From assembly GCA_920105625.2 (NCBI GenBank), contig OV050030.1:31614516-31678515 (forward strand): a DNA stretch of 64,000 nucleotides, given 5' to 3'. The position numbers and the translations under genes were made by a program. Every line of letters starts with the position of its first letter. The stretch's first letter is position 1. The notes under the pieces are model-generated. The model worked only from the letters and a program-made list of their open reading frames with translations. It was not told the origin of the DNA and did not search any database. Shown here in pieces: positions 10,946 through 22,327 of this stretch. The DNA comes from Clusia tigrina (lineage: Eukaryota > Arthropoda > Insecta > Diptera > Clusiidae).

Positions 10946-13318
10946 TGGGAAAGTGCGCGATATGTGGAAAAGTCACAAAACTAAGAGGGCAATTGTTCTC
11001 TGTTGCAAATGATGGAGACAAAAGAAAGTAGTGGAGTGCATTGTGCGGTTTGGTTTTAGAGCCAAAGGATTTTGTGTGTGCAGACTATTTCCTGCAATCA
11101 GCCTTCAGAATTGGAGGAAATGGGTCCACCAAGTGCAGTTCCTATTCTTCGACTCACTTCACGGTAAGTGAAAAAAATTATAAATTTTAGTATTAAAATA
11201 AAAATTTTATATTATGCCTCAATTCATTGGATTCACAGCAGGAAAATCTCTGCCTTAGTACAGTGGTCACAGTAGACCCAATTAGGTGGCAGTATGCACC
11301 CAATAAGGAAAACGAACAAGTGGAGGTCGACAATAACATTGAACCATTGTAAGTGCAATAATTAGATAAAATGTTAAACTCATAGTAATTTATTTATACT
11401 AACATAAAAACCAAAAAAAAAAACTGTGTGTCACTCTTTTAACATATAAATTGACGTAATGAAAGCCTATCGGATCGAAGATGCTCTATTGAATATGTCG
11501 ATTAAAAGGTTTTACTGTGTTAATGGTGAATATCATGAAAACAATAGTGGTAACGACTAATTCTATATAAAATATGTTTAGTACATATATCTTTTAATTT
11601 AGCTATATAGCCAGAAATACAGAGCTCTTACGTCACTCTGGAAATGTAAGAAGGGATGATTGTAGAGTTCCAATACTGAAGCACCACATGGAACAGCGGA
11701 TTTCAATATAAGCTTTAATAGTTTGCCAGAAATAGGTCATCTGGAAGTAGTTCCAGATTTTGAAGTACCACCAATAGAAAACCTAGATTAGCAAAGTACG
11801 GTGACGACTTGGAAGCGCTTCAAGAAGATGGCCTGGAGTACAGGCTACGCAATTCGAAAAATGAAACTAGATGGATACGACAACCACAAGAATTCATTCA
11901 GTTGGGTCGACCAAGTGTCCAAAGGCGGTTTAATAAAGCCGTCCTTGGAATTCTTAAATAAAATCAATTGTTTTAGAAACGGTTTTTTTTAAACTACATT
12001 TTTTTATAACAACAATTTATTATTTATTGAATCTGTTTAAATTAAGCCTAACAATAAGTAGATCAAATCTTAAAACTAGATACTAAAGAACAATTTTAAC
12101 CAAAATTTGGCCATCAAAATTTCAGCTCTGCCTCGCTCTTCAAAAGGCCGGAAAGTCTTTTCTCTGCAGACGGGATCGGCTTATCGGTTTTGCGAGCGAT
12201 TTAGCTAGTGGATTCGGGTTATTTTCCAGTTTTGCTATGTATATCTGCTTTCTAGACTTTATTTCTGTGATAACTGTTGGTATTTTCAGGTCTTTGTGAA
12301 TATTATCGTTACGCATGTACCATGGAGCACCTGTTATTAACCTAAGTATCTTTGACTGAAACCTTTGAATTATGGCAATGTTAGAAGCGGATGCATTACG
12401 CCATAGTTGAATCCCGTACAACCATATCGGCTTCATAAGTGCATTGTATATGAGGATTTTATATTCCAGACTTAAGGTAGATTTATGGTCAATTAGCCAA
12501 TGCAGATTAGCGACCTTGAACTGCATATGTAAAATTTTAGCTTAGATATATGTACGCCAAGTTAAGCGCCAGTTTAAATGAATGCTGAGGTAAGTAACTT
12601 CATTAGCTTGTGGAATCCCGATATTATTGAGTCGAATAGCTGGACACGTACCAGGCTTCAAAGAGAATGTTACGTGCTTGGTTTTTTGCTCATTGACCTT
12701 TATACGACACATTCCTAGCCATTCTTCTACCCTAAATAAGTGCTCCTGAAGTGCTCTCGATGCCTTTATCGAACATTTATTGCAACTAAGTATAGCGGTA
12801 TCATCCGCAAATGCTGAAATTAGTGTGCTTTCACTTATAGGAGTATCAGATGTAAATACTACGTATAATGTAGGTCCTAGAACGCTACCTTGGGGCACAC
12901 TGGCTGAAATTGGAAAATCTTCGGAAATAAATTCGTTTACTTTTACACTGAAACTTCTATTGGATAAGACTCAAGAATTTTATGATAGTTTTTCGAAGAG
13001 ACTTTTTGACTTTGAACATTAGTCCTTGATGCCATACCTTATCAAATGCTTGAGCCACGTCAAGGAATATTGCAGAGCAAAACTCCCCAAGTTCAAAAGT
13101 ATTTCTTATTTCATTTGTAATTTGATTCATCCAACTAAATAACAAGGATATTCACCACTGCAAAAATATAAATAAAACCTTGGCAGACCGGAGCGTAGCA
13201 GTGGACCTGCCAGATGAGGTTAAAGAATTTTTTTTAAGTGTCGTATATTTTTTAGATTGAAAAATTTAAATCACCGCTTAAAAATGAAAAAACAAAGCAG
13301 AGAGTTATGGTTTTCAAA
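10946..13318 (+). pseudogene. P-element-like (THAP9/P transposase family) gene remnant, interrupted by a jockey element
   Basis: The N-terminus MGKCAICGKVTKLRGQLFSV followed by KRK-stop-W and FVCADYF fits a THAP zinc finger (C-x2-C ... W ... C-x2-H), with His changed to Tyr and a stop before the Trp. A likely donor is at 11164 (ACG|GTAAGTG) and an exon with good splice signals covers about 11240-11350. Further on, LPEIGHLEVVPDFEVPP, GYAIRKMKLD and SWVDQVSKGGLIKPS (11800-11970) match the C-terminal part of P transposases. The jockey at about 11994-13145 interrupts it. Beyond, TLADRSVAVDLPDEVKEFF and FFRLKNLNHRLKMKK resemble the family's final region (to TAA at about 13316). The central catalytic region is missing. 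No 31-bp-type terminal repeats were found. Confidence 0.72.
11994..13145 (-). mobile_element. jockey-like LINE, 5' truncated, inside the P-like gene
   Basis: Reading the minus strand: FCSAIFLDVAQAFDKVWHQGL (RT motif), QGSVLGPTLYVVF, then SAFADDTAILS with the FADD catalytic box intact, YLSIHLNWRLTW, and the C-terminal region LMKPIWLYGIQLWRNAS...ILRLITGAPWYMRNDNIHKDL. There is no RNase H, as expected for jockey. Frames shift between the three blocks. The 3' UTR ends in AAT-rich sequence and an A tract (T run at about 11999-12006 on the plus strand). The 5' edge at about 13145 falls inside RT, the usual 5' truncation of target-primed insertion. Confidence 0.9.
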
Positions 13319-14042
13319 ATAATATTGAAAATAACTCAGTAATCTTTTTTTTATTTTATTATATTTATATTTATGTATATAAAAATGAATGATTGTTTGT
13401 TAGTGACGCTAAGGCTCGAGAACGGCTGGACCAATCTTGATGGAATTTTCAGAGATTGTTCGTTGTGGATCTGGGAAGGTTTAGAAATAAAAAAACCTTA
13501 TACTTTTCCTGAAGAAAAGTCGGAAAATTTAAAAATTCCAAAAAGGACTTTTCCATACAAAATTTTTTTTCTTTCAAATTTTTTTTTTTCCAATTGTTTC
13601 TTGCAAATCTATCGATCTCAAAACATTCGGAAAAGTCGGAAAATTCGGACACGCGCACATTTAGTTTTATATTGGTGTTGTAAGCACTGACTGATACTCC
13701 AATTACTTAACAGATGGAGCTGTAGACGCTTAAATGTATACATTCAGGAAATATTTCATTTTAAATCTGTGGATCATCAGTTTTTGAGTGAAATTATTGA
13801 CATTTCCAACAAAAAAGTGAGTTCATTATTTTCGTTTGTTGGTGAATACCCAACCTCATTTCCATTGGAATTTATTTGTGTTATTTCTTCAGCTGATTTG
13901 TAAATTATTTGGAATCGTTCAATTTCGGTGGTTTGCTTTCTTTATTTCGGCTATTCAAAAGGTAAATTATTGAAAATTATTCCGTGAAAACTTTATGTGT
14001 GTTTCATACAAAGTGATCAATTACAGATTGAAATGTGTTACG

Positions 14043-17000
14043 ATGCCACAAAGAGGTCGCGCTAATATCGGTCGGCGTTCCCGACGTACAACGGACCAAC
14101 GTAATTATACAGCACGTCGTACTGAAGAGGAAAATGCTACTGCAAGGGAATCTGCTCGAATCGGAATGATTGAATATCGTGCGCGACAATCACAAGAGGC
14201 TCACGAAGCTTACAATGAGCAACAACGATTGAGAAGAAGACAAGTTCATGCTCAGGAAATTCATGAAGTAAGAGAACAACGTTTGGCTGCTCACCGACAA
14301 CGCCAGCAACAACAACGATTGCCTAATTTGAATATCGAACGTGCAGCCTTTCGATATGAGCCGGACATTGAATACGGTGCGCACGCATCAGTTCGATTTG
14401 GTTCGATGTCTGTCGTTTGCCCGCAGTGCGATGCACTGAAATTTCCAAAAGAACCGGCCGGATTGTGTTGCGCAAGCGGAAAAGTGAAATTACCAGAGTT
14501 ACTTTCTCCACCAGAGCCATTGCGGTCGTTGCTTTACGGTGAATCAACAAATTCGAGTTCACCAACAATCTAACACTTATTATCTCGCCAATAAAATACA
14601 GAAATTAACATATTTGTCTGCAACTATACAGATTCACGGGCAAATTTATCATCTTGCTGGATGGCTGTTGCCGCATCCTGATCAAGATCACAAATATCTC
14701 CAAATATATTTCCTTGGAGATTCAAATGAAGAAGTGAATCGACGTTGTGCAATTTTCAATGCGACGAAGAGAGAAATTGTGCAGCAATTGCAAGAAATGT
14801 TGCATTAACACAACGAACTAATTCGATTATTCAAAACTTCGTTAGAAAGGATGCCATCTGATGATCACAGAATCGTCATAAAAGCGGACAAACGACCAGC
14901 AGGCACGCATGAACGACAATATAATGCACCGACGGCCGATGAAATATCAATTGTTGTTGTTGGCGATAATTTAGAATCCCGTGATATTGTTATTAAACGT
15001 CGAGCTGGAGATGCATTAGAGCGAATCAGTGAAACTCATCGATCGTATGACTCACTACAATATCCGCTTATGTTCTGCCGTGGTGAAGATGGATATCACT
15101 TGAGATACAACCTGATCAATCCTGCCAATGGTTAGTAAAAGAAAAACAAACACTCTTGATTGTAACTTCATTTTTTGTTAACTTTTAGCTGTCGATACAA
15201 ATAAGAAGGTCGGTGCAATGAACTTTTACGCGTATCGATTGATGATTCGCGAAGGAATTGACAACCATCTCTTGAGATATCGCCGATTATTTCAACAGTA
15301 TGCAGTTGATGTGTACGTGACGATGGAGACAGAACGACTCAATTTTATTCGTTTCAATCAGTCCAAGCTTCGATCTGAAGAGTATATTCACTTGCGAGAT
15401 GCGGTCAATAGCGATGAAGATGTGACAAACCTAGGCCGACTCACGATTTTGCCATCAACATACATTGGCAGCCCAAGGCACATGCACGAGTACTCGCAGG
15501 ATGCGATGTCATACGTGCGGAATTATGGACGGCCGGATTTGTTTGTTACATTCACTTGCAATCCAAAACGCCCACAGATAACGGAATTATTGAATCGCGG
15601 TTAATCAGCAAGCGATCGTCACGATGTCACAGCACGAGTTTTATCGTGAAGCAACATATATATGGTTCTGTTAGATGCTGGATGTACTCTGTTGAGTGGC
15701 AAAAAAGAGGTTTGCCGTACGCACACATTCTTCTTTGGATGGTGGACAAGATTACACCAGATCAAATTGATGACATCATTTCTGCGGAAATTCCTGATCC
15801 AGAGATAGATTCACAATTATACGAAGTGGTGAAAACCAATATGGTTCATGGACCTTACGGACACTACAATCCCACTTCGGTTTGTATGTCTGACAATAAA
15901 TGCACGAAACACTATCCACGTGCTTTTCTTTCGAAAACGCAAACTGGAAATGATGGATATCCACTCTATCGGCGTCGGTCATTAGACAACAATGGCAGAA
16001 CATTCAGCATTCAATTTAGAGGAGTGAATATCGAAGTTGACAACACATGGATCGTACCATATTCGCCAATATTGTCTAAGACATTCAAAACTCATATCAA
16101 TGTTGAGTACTGCAGTTCTGTGAAATCGATCAAATACGTTTGCAAGTACGTCACCAAAGGAAGCGACATGGCGGTTATTGGCCTTGAACGAGATGAGATC
16201 AGCAAGTATTGTAATTCATGAGCGTTTTCCGACTGTTGTGCATCTCGCAGTTCATTTGGAGAATGGCCAAAGAGTGTATTTCAACCCAGAGAATGCAGTA
16301 CAGCGAGCGGAAACACCACCAGCAACAACATTGACGAGTTTTTTCTCAACTTGCGCCAGTGATCCGTTTGCGAGAACATTGCTTTATTCGGAAATGCCTC
16401 GATATTATACATGGAATGCATCGTCGAAGAAATGGTTACGCAGAAAGCAAGGCCAACCAGTAGATGGACATCCAGGTGTGTTCTCAACTAATGCATTAGG
16501 ACGAATATACACAATCCACCCGAAAAACGACGATTGCTTCTACCTTCGGTTGCTATTGATTAATGTACGCAGTTCAACTTCATATGAGTCATTGCGTACT
16601 GTGAATGGTACGGTGTGTGCACCTTGTCGAGAAGCATGCCAGCAATTACAATTGCTGGAACATGATAATCACTGGAATCAAACGATGGACGATGCGATAG
16701 CTACTTCGCATGCCACTGAAGTGCGCACACTTTTCGCGATGATCATTTCGACATGTCAGCCTTCAAATCCGCGTCAATTATGGGATACGTACACAAATTA
16801 CATTGCCGAAGAAATTTTTCATCGTATTCGAGTGGCAACATGGAATTCAGAATTGCAAATGAACGATGAAATCTACAATGAAGGTGTTGATTGAAGATTT
16901 GTGTTTGCTTATGAGTGGCAAACTATTGACTGAAATTCATATGCAAGCGCCAAATCGTCAAATCAGAGATGTACTGAATCGTGAATTGGAACGTGAGCGT

Positions 17001-18438
17001 GCATACGACAGAATAACTTTGGAACAACAAGTACAAAGAAATGTTCCATTATTGAATGAGCAGCAATCATCATGCGTATGATGAATTGATGCAGGCTGTC
17101 AGTGATGGAAACGGTGGACTATTTTTTCTTGATGCGCCCGGCGGAACTGGGAAAACGTTCCTGATATCATTGATTTTGGCAACAATACGATCTCGAAATG
17201 GCATTGCGTTGGCTCTCGCATCTACTGGGATTGCTGCAACTCTACTAGAAGGTGGAAGAACGGCACATTCGGCACTGAAGCTTCCGTTAAACATGCAAAT
17301 CAATGAAACACCTGTTTGCAACATTTCAAAGCAATCAGCTATGGCAAAAGTGTTGAAGAATTGTAAACTGATAGTATGGGATGAGTGCACAATGGCTCAC
17401 AAACGGTTTCTAGAAGCACTTGACAGAACAATGAAAGATCTGCGGAATAATAATCGTCGCTTTACTGGCGCAATGATACTGTTAGCAGGCGATTTTCGAC
17501 AAACACTTCCTGTTATTCCGAAATCAACAGCGGCGGATGAATTGAACGCATGTCTCAAGTCATCGTATTTGTGGCGGTACGTGAAAACCATACGATTGAC
17601 TATGAATATGCGAGCATTCCTGCAACAGGATAGCACCGCAGAAGTTTTCTCTAAAGAACTGCTAAGAATTGGAAATGGGCAAATTCCGGTTGATACTTCC
17701 AGTGGTTTGATATCAATTCCACCTGCCATTTGTCAATTCACTTCAACGAAAGCTGAACTCATCACGAATGTTTATCCGAACATTGGCCAAAATTATCGTA
17801 ACTACGATTGGTTGAGTGCACGCGCAATTTTAGCTGTCAAAAATACCGATGTTAATGACTTAAACTGCACGATTCAAAGTCAAATTCCGGGAGATTTGCG
17901 CTCATACAAATCGATCGATCGTGTTGAAAATGAAGACGAAGCCGTGAATTATCCAGTGGAATTTCTAAATTCTTTGGATTTGCCTGGCATGCCGCGGCAT
18001 CATTTGCGTCTCAAAGTTGGATCTGTCATTATTATGCTTCGCAATCTTCATGCGCCGAAACTGTGTAATGGAACCCGACTGATTGTGACGCAGCTATCGA
18101 ATAATGTGATAGTTGCAAGAATTTTGAAGGGACGCACAAGGGGGCAGAATGCTTGATTCCACGAATTCCTTTGAGTTCCAACGATTTGCCATTTCAGTTC
18201 AAACGTATTCAGTTTCCAGTGAAACTTGCATTTGCGATGACAATCAACAAGGTCACAAGGACAGTCGTTGGAAGTGTGTGGCATAAATCTGGAAATGCCA
18301 TGTTTTTCACACGGCCAGCTATACGTGGCGTATTCACGAGTTGGAAAACCATATTCTCTGTACATTTATACCAGAACAGAAAACAAAAAATGTTGTTTAT
18401 CAAGCTGCGTTACATTGAAAAAATGTAGAAAAATCGCA
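14043..18438 (+). pseudogene. Helitron RepHel (HUH replication initiator plus Pif1-like helicase), inactivated
   Basis: MPQRGRANIGRRSRR starts a basic, Gln/Arg-rich N-terminal region with a zinc-finger-like CPQCDALKF...CC. The Rep part includes LNFIRFNQSKLRSEEYIHLR and SPRHMHEYSQDAMSYVR. The HUH motif, normally PHAHILLW, reads PYAHILLW (Tyr codon 15718-15720). The tyrosine motif YVCKYVTKGSD is kept. The helicase has Walker A APGGTGKTF (about 17137-17163), Walker B IVWDECTMAH and GDFRQTLPVI. A 58-nt intron is likely at 15131-15188. Nonsense codons at 14806 and 15602, a deletion near 16195, and frameshifts near 14570, 15640, 16880, 17075, 18150 and 18255 destroy it. Expected product about 1400 residues. 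Confidence 0.93.
15131..15188 (+). other. Likely intron in Helitron Rep
   Basis: GTTAGT donor and ACTTTTAG acceptor, 58 nt. Removal joins NPAN to AVDTNKKVGAMNFYAYR in frame, and that junction matches the continuous protein expected for Helitron Rep. Retention gives an immediate stop at 15133-15135. Inferred from sequence only. Confidence 0.65.
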
Positions 18439-18501
18439 AATAAATGATTTTCAACACAATATAAATTCATATTTCTTTTCTTTTCAAAACACATAATTTC
18501 A

Positions 18502-18519
18502 CGCAGGGCAACGCCTGCG
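18502..18519 (+). other. Helitron 3' terminal hairpin
   Basis: CGCAGG pairs with CCTGCG around a GCAACG loop, 8 to 11 bases before the CTAG terminus. In Helitrons this hairpin marks the end of the transposed strand. Confidence 0.9.
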
Positions 18520-18530
18520 GGGTCAGCTAG

Positions 18531-19752
18531 TTGTATTTATATATTTTGTAATCATATTTAAAAACAATCAATACAAAGCATTTCTGTTTATATTATTATA
18601 TATAATGTGTATACTATTTATATGTAACATTGTTTGATTACCATATTGTTTTATAATTCATAAGAAAAAATAAAGATAATTAAGTCACCTATACAAATAG
18701 TCGAAAATGATATGTGATATATGAGATATGTTTTTATATTTAAATTAAAAATGTTATTTAAAATTTTGCACAATGTTGGGGGAATTCTCGCAAGAATTAT
18801 TGCTTTAAATGATGCAACTTAGCTGACATTGGAAGTGGGTCCAGCTCTCTATTGGTATCCGTATTATTTATAGGTATCCAATGCGTTTGAACTGAGTTGT
18901 ATCTGCATGGGCTCTTGCGATTTCGGCAGCGTAATGTTGCGCTTCTGTGTATAATTGTCGTGTTAACTGTAAGTAAATAATTATCAAAAAATTAAGCTGC
19001 CTGAAAACTAGCAATTATACCATTTAGTTGCTGCTTCTGTTGGGGGGTTGAGTTCACAAATGGATATGGCGCTTGATATATCCATCTAATACAATATATT
19101 ATTAGGGTGCCGCATTTGCATTAAATTGCTAAAATTTGATAAATATGGAATCCATATATTCGTCCCAAACAAATTAAGTGCCTGCTATTCCTAAAGAATA
19201 AAAAATTTAAAAAAATTGTTACATTTTTTTAAGATTTCATTTTTATAAGATTTTTCACTGCATATGCATATTGCTATTCACTGCCGCGCACAACAATAAC
19301 AAACATTAGCTACAAATTTAAATTTTAAGTTAGTTCTTTTAATAATGATAATATGTATTAACTGCCTAATAAAATTGAAAATTATTCTTTTTCATCTGAA
19401 GGCAAAAATTATTTTCTTCGACAAAAAGGATACAATAGAGCTGTCTCAAAACAAAGGAAGACATTCTTTCTTTACTGATAGGAATACAAGAATGTGTAAA
19501 GACACATTTCAGCGATTTCTGTAAAAAAATCAAGTAAAAATTTTCTCAATCAATAAAAATAATAACAGTAGATAACATTTGTTGTAGTCGTCCTAACCCA
19601 ACTCCAGACTCGTCTAATCCAGACCTTTTTTGAAGTGTAATTCCAGTGCAGAAATTTCTAAAAAGAAATCACATTTGCTTGTTACCATGCCTGAGACTGC
19701 GACAGTTGAATTCGTACAGAGCCACAGAAAACATGTTTACATACATACGCGG
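18531..19752. other. Non-coding AT-rich stretch
   Basis: Apart from the exon-like fragment at 18868-19085, I see no coding or structured element. It leads into a long AT microsatellite. Confidence 0.5.
18868..19085 (-). pseudogene. Exon-like fragment of an unrecognised gene
   Basis: On the minus strand a frame reads YQAPYPFVNSTPQQKQQLN (about 19078-19022), meets a possible donor, and after a short AT-rich intron with a CTTACAG acceptor (about 18970) continues LTRQLYTEAQHYAAEIARAH to a stop at 18868-18870. Codon use and splice signals look gene-like, but I do not recognise the family. It could be the last exons of a transposon accessory protein or of a degraded host gene. No upstream exon was found. 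Confidence 0.35.
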
Positions 19753-19960
<208 letters not shown>

Positions 19961-20283
19961 TATTTTCTATATTTTAGTATATTTAGTATATACATATACA
20001 TATGTATGTATGTACATATATAGTATATTTTTTCATAACATAAAAGCATCAGCAGGTTTGGAAGGTTTTCTTTAACCTATTTGTGGATATTAGTAGCGCT
20101 TCTCTTCAGATCACTTCAGTAGATCCGGTTTGTTATTAATTTGCTTTATTTATTTATTTACAACAATAATTTATAATTACAATTATATACTTTTTTCATT
20201 CAACAATCTATGTTTAAATTAATTTTAATGATAATGAATATTAACAATTTATTTGGCCTATTAAATTTGCTAGAAAACAAGAA

Positions 20284-20354
20284 GCATCGGTGGTTCAGTG
20301 GTAGAATGCTCGCCTGCCACGCGGGCGGCCCGGGTTCGATTCCCGGCCGATGCA
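20284..20354 (+). tRNA. tRNA-Gly (anticodon GCC)
   Basis: A 71-nt cloverleaf with no intron. The acceptor stem GCATCGG (20284-20290) pairs with CCGATGC (20347-20353), with discriminator A at 20354. The D-loop region has the A-box pattern TGGTTCAGTGG, the anticodon loop CTGCCAC carries GCC at 20316-20318, and GGTTCGATTCC is the B box/T arm. All stems pair and the sequence looks like a standard cytosolic eukaryotic glycine tRNA. It sits alone among transposons. A T8 run follows. Confidence 0.97.
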
Positions 20355-20360
20355 ATTTGC

Positions 20361-20368
20361 TTTTTTTT
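20361..20368 (+). terminator. RNA polymerase III terminator of tRNA-Gly
   Basis: Eight T residues begin seven bases after the tRNA 3' end, a strong Pol III stop. Confidence 0.9.
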
Positions 20369-20589
20369 ATAACAATTTTTCTCTTTTTTTGTCGCTGCAC
20401 ACTTTGAACGATGTCAACACAAAGAAGAAGATAAGTTTATATATTTATATACACATATACACTGTGTAAAATAGTTTATGTTAATAATTTTGAATGTAAA
20501 ATAAAATAATATGTACTACAAAAACAACAAAATATTTATTAAGCGATTAGTTACAAGTTAATAATAAAAATACTTTTAATGAGAACTTT

Positions 20590-21845
20590 GAACTTGTTTT
20601 TGATCATTTCATTTATATTTGGTTGTAAAAGTTTGAATGCTACTCTCATATCGTCTTCTACATTTAACAGTCTCGATCTTTGTTCGTTTTTATGTCGATT
20701 AATACTGAAAACCCGAATTCACACAAATAAGATGTAGAAAATTGCAATAATATTTCTAAAGCTTTTTTGGTTATCATGGCATAATCGCATCTAATGTTAA
20801 TCCAAAATGAATTAACTGATCCTTTCGAATATTTTAAAATTTAATCTCGATTACTAGAAAGTGAAATTAGTTCTTTCTCTTTACTCCAAGTTAATTCAAA
20901 TACAGAAGTATTCGGTATCATAAATGGATTACGAACCCAACCAATTGTTTTTATATCTAAATTGTGGAAATATTAATGGAATATTTCTCTCATCTTGTCA
21001 AATGGCCAATAACAATTTTATGAATAGTTTTAATAAAATCGTTTGGCACTGACTCCAACTTTTCCAAATTGCCTTCCTGTGCTTTATTCTTCCATAAAGT
21101 TATTTGTTTTTGGAATCCCACCAGTTTATCTGTTGAGTTTAATATATTTTCTTTCGGCCCGTGCATACTTGAATTTATGTTATTAAAAATAACAAAAATG
21201 TCTGATAAATAAGCTAGTTTAGCACACCATGTTTTATCTTCCAACAAATGAACAAAATCATACCTTTTATTTTGTTCAAAAAACATTTTCATTTCGTCTT
21301 TTAATTCCAGCACACGAGATTAAAGTTTTCCTCTGGCCAGCCCCCTTACTTCCGTATGCAGTAACAAGGATTCGTACTTAGCTTCCATAGCTTGGCATAA
21401 ATTTGAAAATAAGCGACTTTTTAATAGTCTTGCTTTTATATAACTAACCATTCCTGAAGTATTTTCAATTCTGATGGCAAATATTTTGTAATAATTGCTT
21501 CTCGATGCAAAAAACAATGGGTAACTAATATATCCCCATTCAGTTCTTTAACATGTGCTACAAATCCTTTTAGATGTCCAGGCATAGCTGAAGCATCATC
21601 TATGCAAATGCCAATACATGAATTCCACGAAACTTTAATTTCTTCTAAATATGAACTAATTACATCACAAATATGTTTGCCAGTTGCAAAATTAGGTAAC
21701 TCACGACAAGTTAAAAATTGATTAATTAATTAATTATAATTTTCGTGAATAAACCGAACGAATGCAATTAATTGAGCTTTTCCCGTTATATCTGTTGTTT
21801 CATCGATTAGTAGAGAGATTAGTAGATTGTAGAACAAATCTTAAA
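20590..21845 (-). pseudogene. hAT-superfamily transposase (ZBED5/SCAND3-like), decayed
   Basis: The minus strand gives, in order: LIDETTDITGKAQLIAFVRF (about 21800), ICIDDASAMPGHLKGFVAHV and THCFLHREAIITK (about 21620-21500), LCQAMEAKYESLLLHTEVRG...ARGK (about 21400-21325), LELKDEMKMFF...WCAKLAYLSDIF, and the C-terminal FWINIRCDYAMITKKALEIL then FSTSYLCEFGFSVL (about 20800-20700). This is the hAT catalytic and dimerisation arrangement of the ZBED5-like group. Nonsense codons (about 21733 and 21320-21322) and frameshifts (for example near 21500 and 20700) break it. The N-terminal BED finger and terminal repeats were not found. The tRNA-Gly gene lies about 240 bp beyond its 3' end. Confidence 0.88.
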
Positions 21846-21849
21846 TTTG

Positions 21850-22325
21850 CAAGACTTTTTGCAGTATTTCACAGCCCTTCACCAGACAAATACGCTATAG
21901 AGACACACAGATCAGAGCCATCGAGACTTAGTGAGAACATCAGTTTTTCAATCGCTTTCTCACTAAGCCACGTACGCAACCAGGACATAGCAACTCATTA
22001 AGAACTTCAGATTTTCAATCGTTTTCTTACTGGGTCACCTATGCTGCTGAGACACATACGTACCGAGACATAAAGACCGGGAACAGGTACATTCAGAATA
22101 TGGTCTTATTTACGTAACAATAGAATTAAGGTAGTAGATTTGTAAGGACTAATAACAGTCCGCAGTTACTATTTTGAATTTTAAGAAAACACATTAAATC
22201 TAATATAACTTGTCCGATTTATAAATTTTCTGTATATGACCCCTGGAAGCCGCTGAGTCTCCACCAGCTATAAAGAAAGTTTCATTACAACGGTGTATAA
22301 CCTAGTTCGGGATATTCAGCATTTG
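21850..22325. other. Non-coding, with a diverged tandem duplication
   Basis: Two related blocks at about 21895-21975 and 21976-22060 share TTTTCAATCG-TTTCT-ACT, a flanking GTCAC/GCCAC and an AACTTCAG/AACATCAG motif. No coding sequence is recognised. Confidence 0.45.
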
Positions 22326-22327
22326 TA

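Larger units (their letters stand above)
13370..18530 (+). mobile_element. Helitron, near full length, decayed
   Basis: The 3' end is typical: a GC-rich hairpin at 18502-18519, then GGGGTCAGCTAG ending in CTAG (18527-18530) with T as the next host base. The 5' end at about 13370 (TTTATGTATATAAAAATG) resembles the Helitron start TCTATGTATATAAAAATG with C changed to T, and is preceded by A, giving the expected A|T insertion site with no target duplication. About 5.16 kb, carrying a RepHel gene. It lies just beyond the last P-like coding sequence, so it may have landed in the flank of that element. Confidence 0.9.

Noticed and set aside
20210..20407. Open frames crossing the tRNA gene on both strands
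   Set aside because: They are chance readings of the tRNA and its flanks.
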